NCBI GenBank assembly: GCA_021797025.1
Contig: JAKAAK010000152.1
Coordinates: forward strand, 1-7,682
Reading direction: 5' to 3'
Length of the DNA stretch: 7,682 nt
DNA from: Thermoplasmata archaeon
Lineage (GTDB): Archaea; Thermoplasmatota; Thermoplasmata; Thermoplasmatales; Thermoplasmataceae
Shown here: piece after piece, positions 5,702 through 7,682 of the stretch
Layout of the letters: the number at the start of each line of letters is the position of its first letter
Numbering within the stretch: position 1 is the first letter of the stretch
The notes under the pieces: model-generated
The model's input: the letters and a program-made list of their open reading frames with translations, nothing else
Told to the model about the DNA's origin: nothing
Databases searched by the model: none
Position numbers and translations under genes: made by a program

Positions 5702-7076
5702 ATATGATCTGGCAATCATAGGCTGGGGAGCGGCGGGTTTTGCAGCGGCTATAAAGGCAAGTGAGCTAACATCTAACCAGATGAAAATAGCTTTGATCGG
5801 TACTGGTGAGTTGGGTGGTACCTGTGTAAACGTTGGTTGTGTTCCCTCAAAGTTTTTAATAGAGGCGTCCAAGAATTATAAGGAGGCGAAAAGTCCAGCA
5901 TATGCCGGTATTACATCTTCTGCAACGATTGATTTTTCAGAATTTATGGAATCTTTAAATAAATTTGTCTCCGGAGAAAGGGAAACAAAATATACAAATG
6001 TAATGAAAAATTTCGAGAATATTGAGCTGATAGATGGTCTTGCAAAGTTCGTGGATAATAATACCATCTCGGTAAACAACACGGAGATCAAGGCAACCAA
6101 TTTTATTATAGCTACAGGCTCCAGGACATTTATACCTGAGATCAGGGGGTTAACAGATTATTATACCAGTGATACAGTGTGGGAGATGAGAAAACTTCCG
6201 GGAAAGTTAGCTGTCATAGGTTCCGGAGAAGTGGCACTTGAACTGGCATACGCCTTTTCAAATTTCGGATCAGAAGTTCATATATTTAACAGGTCTAACA
6301 GGATACTGAAAGGGTTTGATGATGATGTTAATAGCCAGTTGACGGCTGCCTTAAAATCCAACGGAATAGTGTTCCATCTTGGAGTCAACTTCTATGAAAT
6401 TAAGAATGAGGATGGCAAGAAAGATATAGTTACATGGACAGGGACATTTGGCGATTTCGATGAAATCATAGTCGCAACCGGAAGAATGCCCAACATCGAT
6501 GGACTGGACCTCAGGGCAGGGGGAATTACAGCAGACAATGGCATTGTTGTTAACCCTGATTTCAGAACAACAAATCCGAAGATATATGCAGCAGGAGACT
6601 GTGTAAGGCAATCACTTAAGCTTGAAACACTTGCAGGAAAAGAGGGCGTAATAGCTGTAGAGAATATTCTTGGAGGCAATAGAAAGATCAATATGCAGGA
6701 AGTCCCGTGGGTAGTTTTCACAGAACCAAATGTTGCATCAGTTGGATACACTGAAGCTGAACTGAAAAAGAAACATATAGAATATGATGTACGTATAGTA
6801 GAATTGAAGAATGTGGTAAAAGCAAATATTCTCAACAGTTATACTGGTATTGCCAAAATAATATCAGGAAAGGACAAAAAAATTCTGGGCATTCATGTGA
6901 TAGCACCCATGGCAGCGGAATTTATAACAGAAGGTGTATACCTCATTAAGAACGGTTTAACCTACGATGACCTTATAGATACAATACACGTATTTCCGAC
7001 TGTGGCAGAATCAATTAAAATCACAGGCCAGGCATTTATAAGGGATATATCAAAGATGAGCTGCTGTATGGATTGA
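5694..7076 (+). CDS. merA: Mercuric reductase MerA without fused HMA domain, 460 aa
   Basis: A cytoplasmic FAD/NAD(P)H disulfide oxidoreductase that reduces Hg(II) to volatile Hg(0). The FAD-binding GWGAAG is at 10-15 and the redox-active pair is in GGTCVNVGCVPSK (Cys44, Cys49). The NAD(P)H-binding motif GSGEVALELA is at 176-185, the second FAD motif ends in IYAAGDC, and the C-terminal dimerisation domain follows. The MerA hallmark is the vicinal C-terminal pair Cys457-Cys458 in the tail SCCMD, which delivers mercury to the active site of the partner subunit and is absent from lipoamide dehydrogenase and glutathione reductase. Tyr100 aligns with active-site Tyr264 of the Bacillus RC607 enzyme, but the place of its Tyr605 is Phe434 in HVFPTVAE. 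ATG 5694 is chosen over GTG 5685 because of the GGAG site. The gene overlaps the HMA gene by 8 bases. Its G+C content is higher than that of the glycosyltransferases upstream. Confidence 0.93.
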   Translation: MTEYDLAIIGWGAAGFAAAIKASELTSNQMKIALIGTGELGGTCVNVGCVPSKFLIEASKNYKEAKSPAYAGITSSATIDFSEFMESLNKFVSGERETKYTNVMKNFENIELIDGLAKFVDNNTISVNNTEIKATNFIIATGSRTFIPEIRGLTDYYTSDTVWEMRKLPGKLAVIGSGEVALELAYAFSNFGSEVHIFNRSNRILKGFDDDVNSQLTAALKSNGIVFHLGVNFYEIKNEDGKKDIVTWTGTFGDFDEIIVATGRMPNIDGLDLRAGGITADNGIVVNPDFRTTNPKIYAAGDCVRQSLKLETLAGKEGVIAVENILGGNRKINMQEVPWVVFTEPNVASVGYTEAELKKKHIEYDVRIVELKNVVKANILNSYTGIAKIISGKDKKILGIHVIAPMAAEFITEGVYLIKNGLTYDDLIDTIHVFPTVAESIKITGQAFIRDISKMSCCMD

Positions 7077-7081
7077 TATAC

Positions 7082-7096
7082 TAACTTTTTTTGTTA
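7082..7096 (+). terminator. T-tract terminator of the mercury operon
   Basis: Six bases after the merA stop there is a run of seven T (7086-7092), flanked by the short complement TAAC / GTTA. A T-run of this length directly downstream of an operon is a typical archaeal termination signal. The next gene has its own TATA box, which fits termination here. Confidence 0.5.
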
Positions 7097-7105
7097 TGGG
7101 AAATC

Positions 7106-7113
7106 TTATATTA
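7106..7113 (+). promoter_or_regulatory. TATA box for the DUF2079-type gene
   Basis: TTATATTA at 7106-7113 is centred about 27 bases before ATG 7137. It is preceded by the purine-rich AAATC where a BRE element would sit, and no Shine-Dalgarno is seen before the ATG. This supports a separate, near-leaderless transcript rather than read-through from merA. Confidence 0.5.
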
Positions 7114-7136
7114 ACATTTTTAATAACTAACAATAA

Positions 7137-7682
7137 ATGTCACATTTAAAAGTAATTACAAATATTGCCAGTAAGTTAAAAAATGATCCGTACTTTCTAT
7201 GGATTTTCATTGTGTCACTAGTATTTTCAATATTGTTCACAGTTTATTCTTCAATGGCATTTAACCTTGTAGAGATGACCGGCTGGGACATGGGTATTTA
7301 TATGCAGGCGTTGTCATCTGGTATTTCCGGGCATCTTTTCTATTCTGCACTTGTTCCAGGGAGTTATCTAGCCGAGCATTTCTCACCTATTCTCTTCATC
7401 TTATTGATTCCGTACTATTTATTTCCATCGGCATATACCCTTATTGTACTACAGTCATTTGCCATAGGATTTTCAACACTTGTTCTTTATCTGCTTTCAA
7501 AGGAAATACTTCAAAGAATAGGGATTATCAAAGCAGGGAAATGGCTTAATGCTTCAACAATCTCATTTATAATATCGATGGCATATATCATGTCTCCATT
7601 AACCGAAAGCCCGGTTTTTTTTGATTTTCATCTAATGGTTTTTTTGCCGCTTTTCTTCTTTCTGGCTATCTATTCATTTATC
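7137..7682 (+). CDS. DUF2079-type multi-spanning membrane protein, N-terminal 182 aa (3' end outside window)
   Basis: An open frame from ATG 7137 runs off the window end with no stop, so only 182 residues are seen; DUF2079 proteins are usually several hundred residues long. Membrane helices are apparent at about 20-40, 83-97, 99-121, 141-155 and 167-182. The loop between the first two holds GWDMGIYMQALSSG (Asp51) and ends in AEHFSP (80-84), and FDFH occurs at 162-165; this trio of motifs is what I recognise as DUF2079. An acidic residue in the first outer loop is also the hallmark of GT-C polyprenyl-phosphate-sugar transferases. A role in sugar transfer at the outer membrane face is therefore plausible but inferred. 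The gene has its own TATA box and follows the merA terminator, so it is probably not part of the mercury operon. Confidence 0.78.
   Translation, partial: MSHLKVITNIASKLKNDPYFLWIFIVSLVFSILFTVYSSMAFNLVEMTGWDMGIYMQALSSGISGHLFYSALVPGSYLAEHFSPILFILLIPYYLFPSAYTLIVLQSFAIGFSTLVLYLLSKEILQRIGIIKAGKWLNASTISFIISMAYIMSPLTESPVFFDFHLMVFLPLFFFLAIYSFI

Noticed and set aside
5579..6835. Several - strand open frames of 70-150 codons opposite merA and the HMA gene
   Set aside because: They lie antisense to strongly conserved coding sequence, show no family motifs and have compositions typical of reverse-strand shadows.
5694..7076. Lipoamide dehydrogenase or glutathione reductase as the identity of the oxidoreductase
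   Set aside because: The catalytic His of those enzymes is replaced by Phe434, the C terminus carries the vicinal Cys pair of MerA, and the gene overlaps an HMA-domain gene.

Overview
This window looks like chromosome from an AT-rich, acid-loving archaeon, most likely of the Thermoplasmatales (Ferroplasma / Acidiplasma / Cuniculiplasma type). The evidence is indirect. TATA-like boxes lie 24-28 bases upstream of five of the six in-window genes that begin a transcript, the pattern of archaeal leaderless mRNAs. Arg is mostly AGA/AGG and Ile is often ATA. A DUF2079-type membrane protein and a mercuric reductase of unusual sequence also fit. No rRNA, tRNA, transposase or CRISPR array was seen, so genus is not claimed.

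Layout. (1) 1-311, + strand: the last 102 codons of fdhD, the sulfurtransferase that activates formate dehydrogenase. (2) About 312-5440: a strikingly AT-rich island with four glycosyltransferase genes. Three are on the - strand (GT2 at 512-1438, GT4 at 1726-2784, GT4 at 3016-4104) and one is on the + strand (GT2 at 4364-5350). The genes do not overlap and are separated by 231-287 base gaps; most have their own TATA box. The two GT2 genes are divergent homologues that bracket the two GT4 genes. (3) 5471-7076, + strand: a compact two-gene mercury-detoxification operon, with a 76-residue free-standing HMA (heavy-metal-associated) protein overlapping merA by 8 bases. (4) 7137-7682, + strand: the N-terminal 182 residues of a DUF2079-type multi-spanning membrane protein, cut by the window edge.

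How the genes work together. The four glycosyltransferases probably build a glycan on lipid or surface protein; wall-less Thermoplasmatales carry abundant glycolipids and glycoproteins. The DUF2079 protein may be a GT-C-like membrane transferase, but whether it belongs to the glycan pathway is unknown. In the mercury operon the HMA protein would capture Hg(II) on its Cys pair and pass it to MerA, which reduces it to Hg(0) with NADPH. In most bacterial MerA proteins this HMA domain is fused to the N terminus; here it is a separate, translationally coupled gene. No merR-like regulator or mercury transporter is visible in the window.

Gene starts: for both GT2 genes the longest open frame begins upstream of the start I prefer. 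In each case a TATA box lies about 25-28 bases before a downstream ATG that begins right at the conserved GT-A fold.
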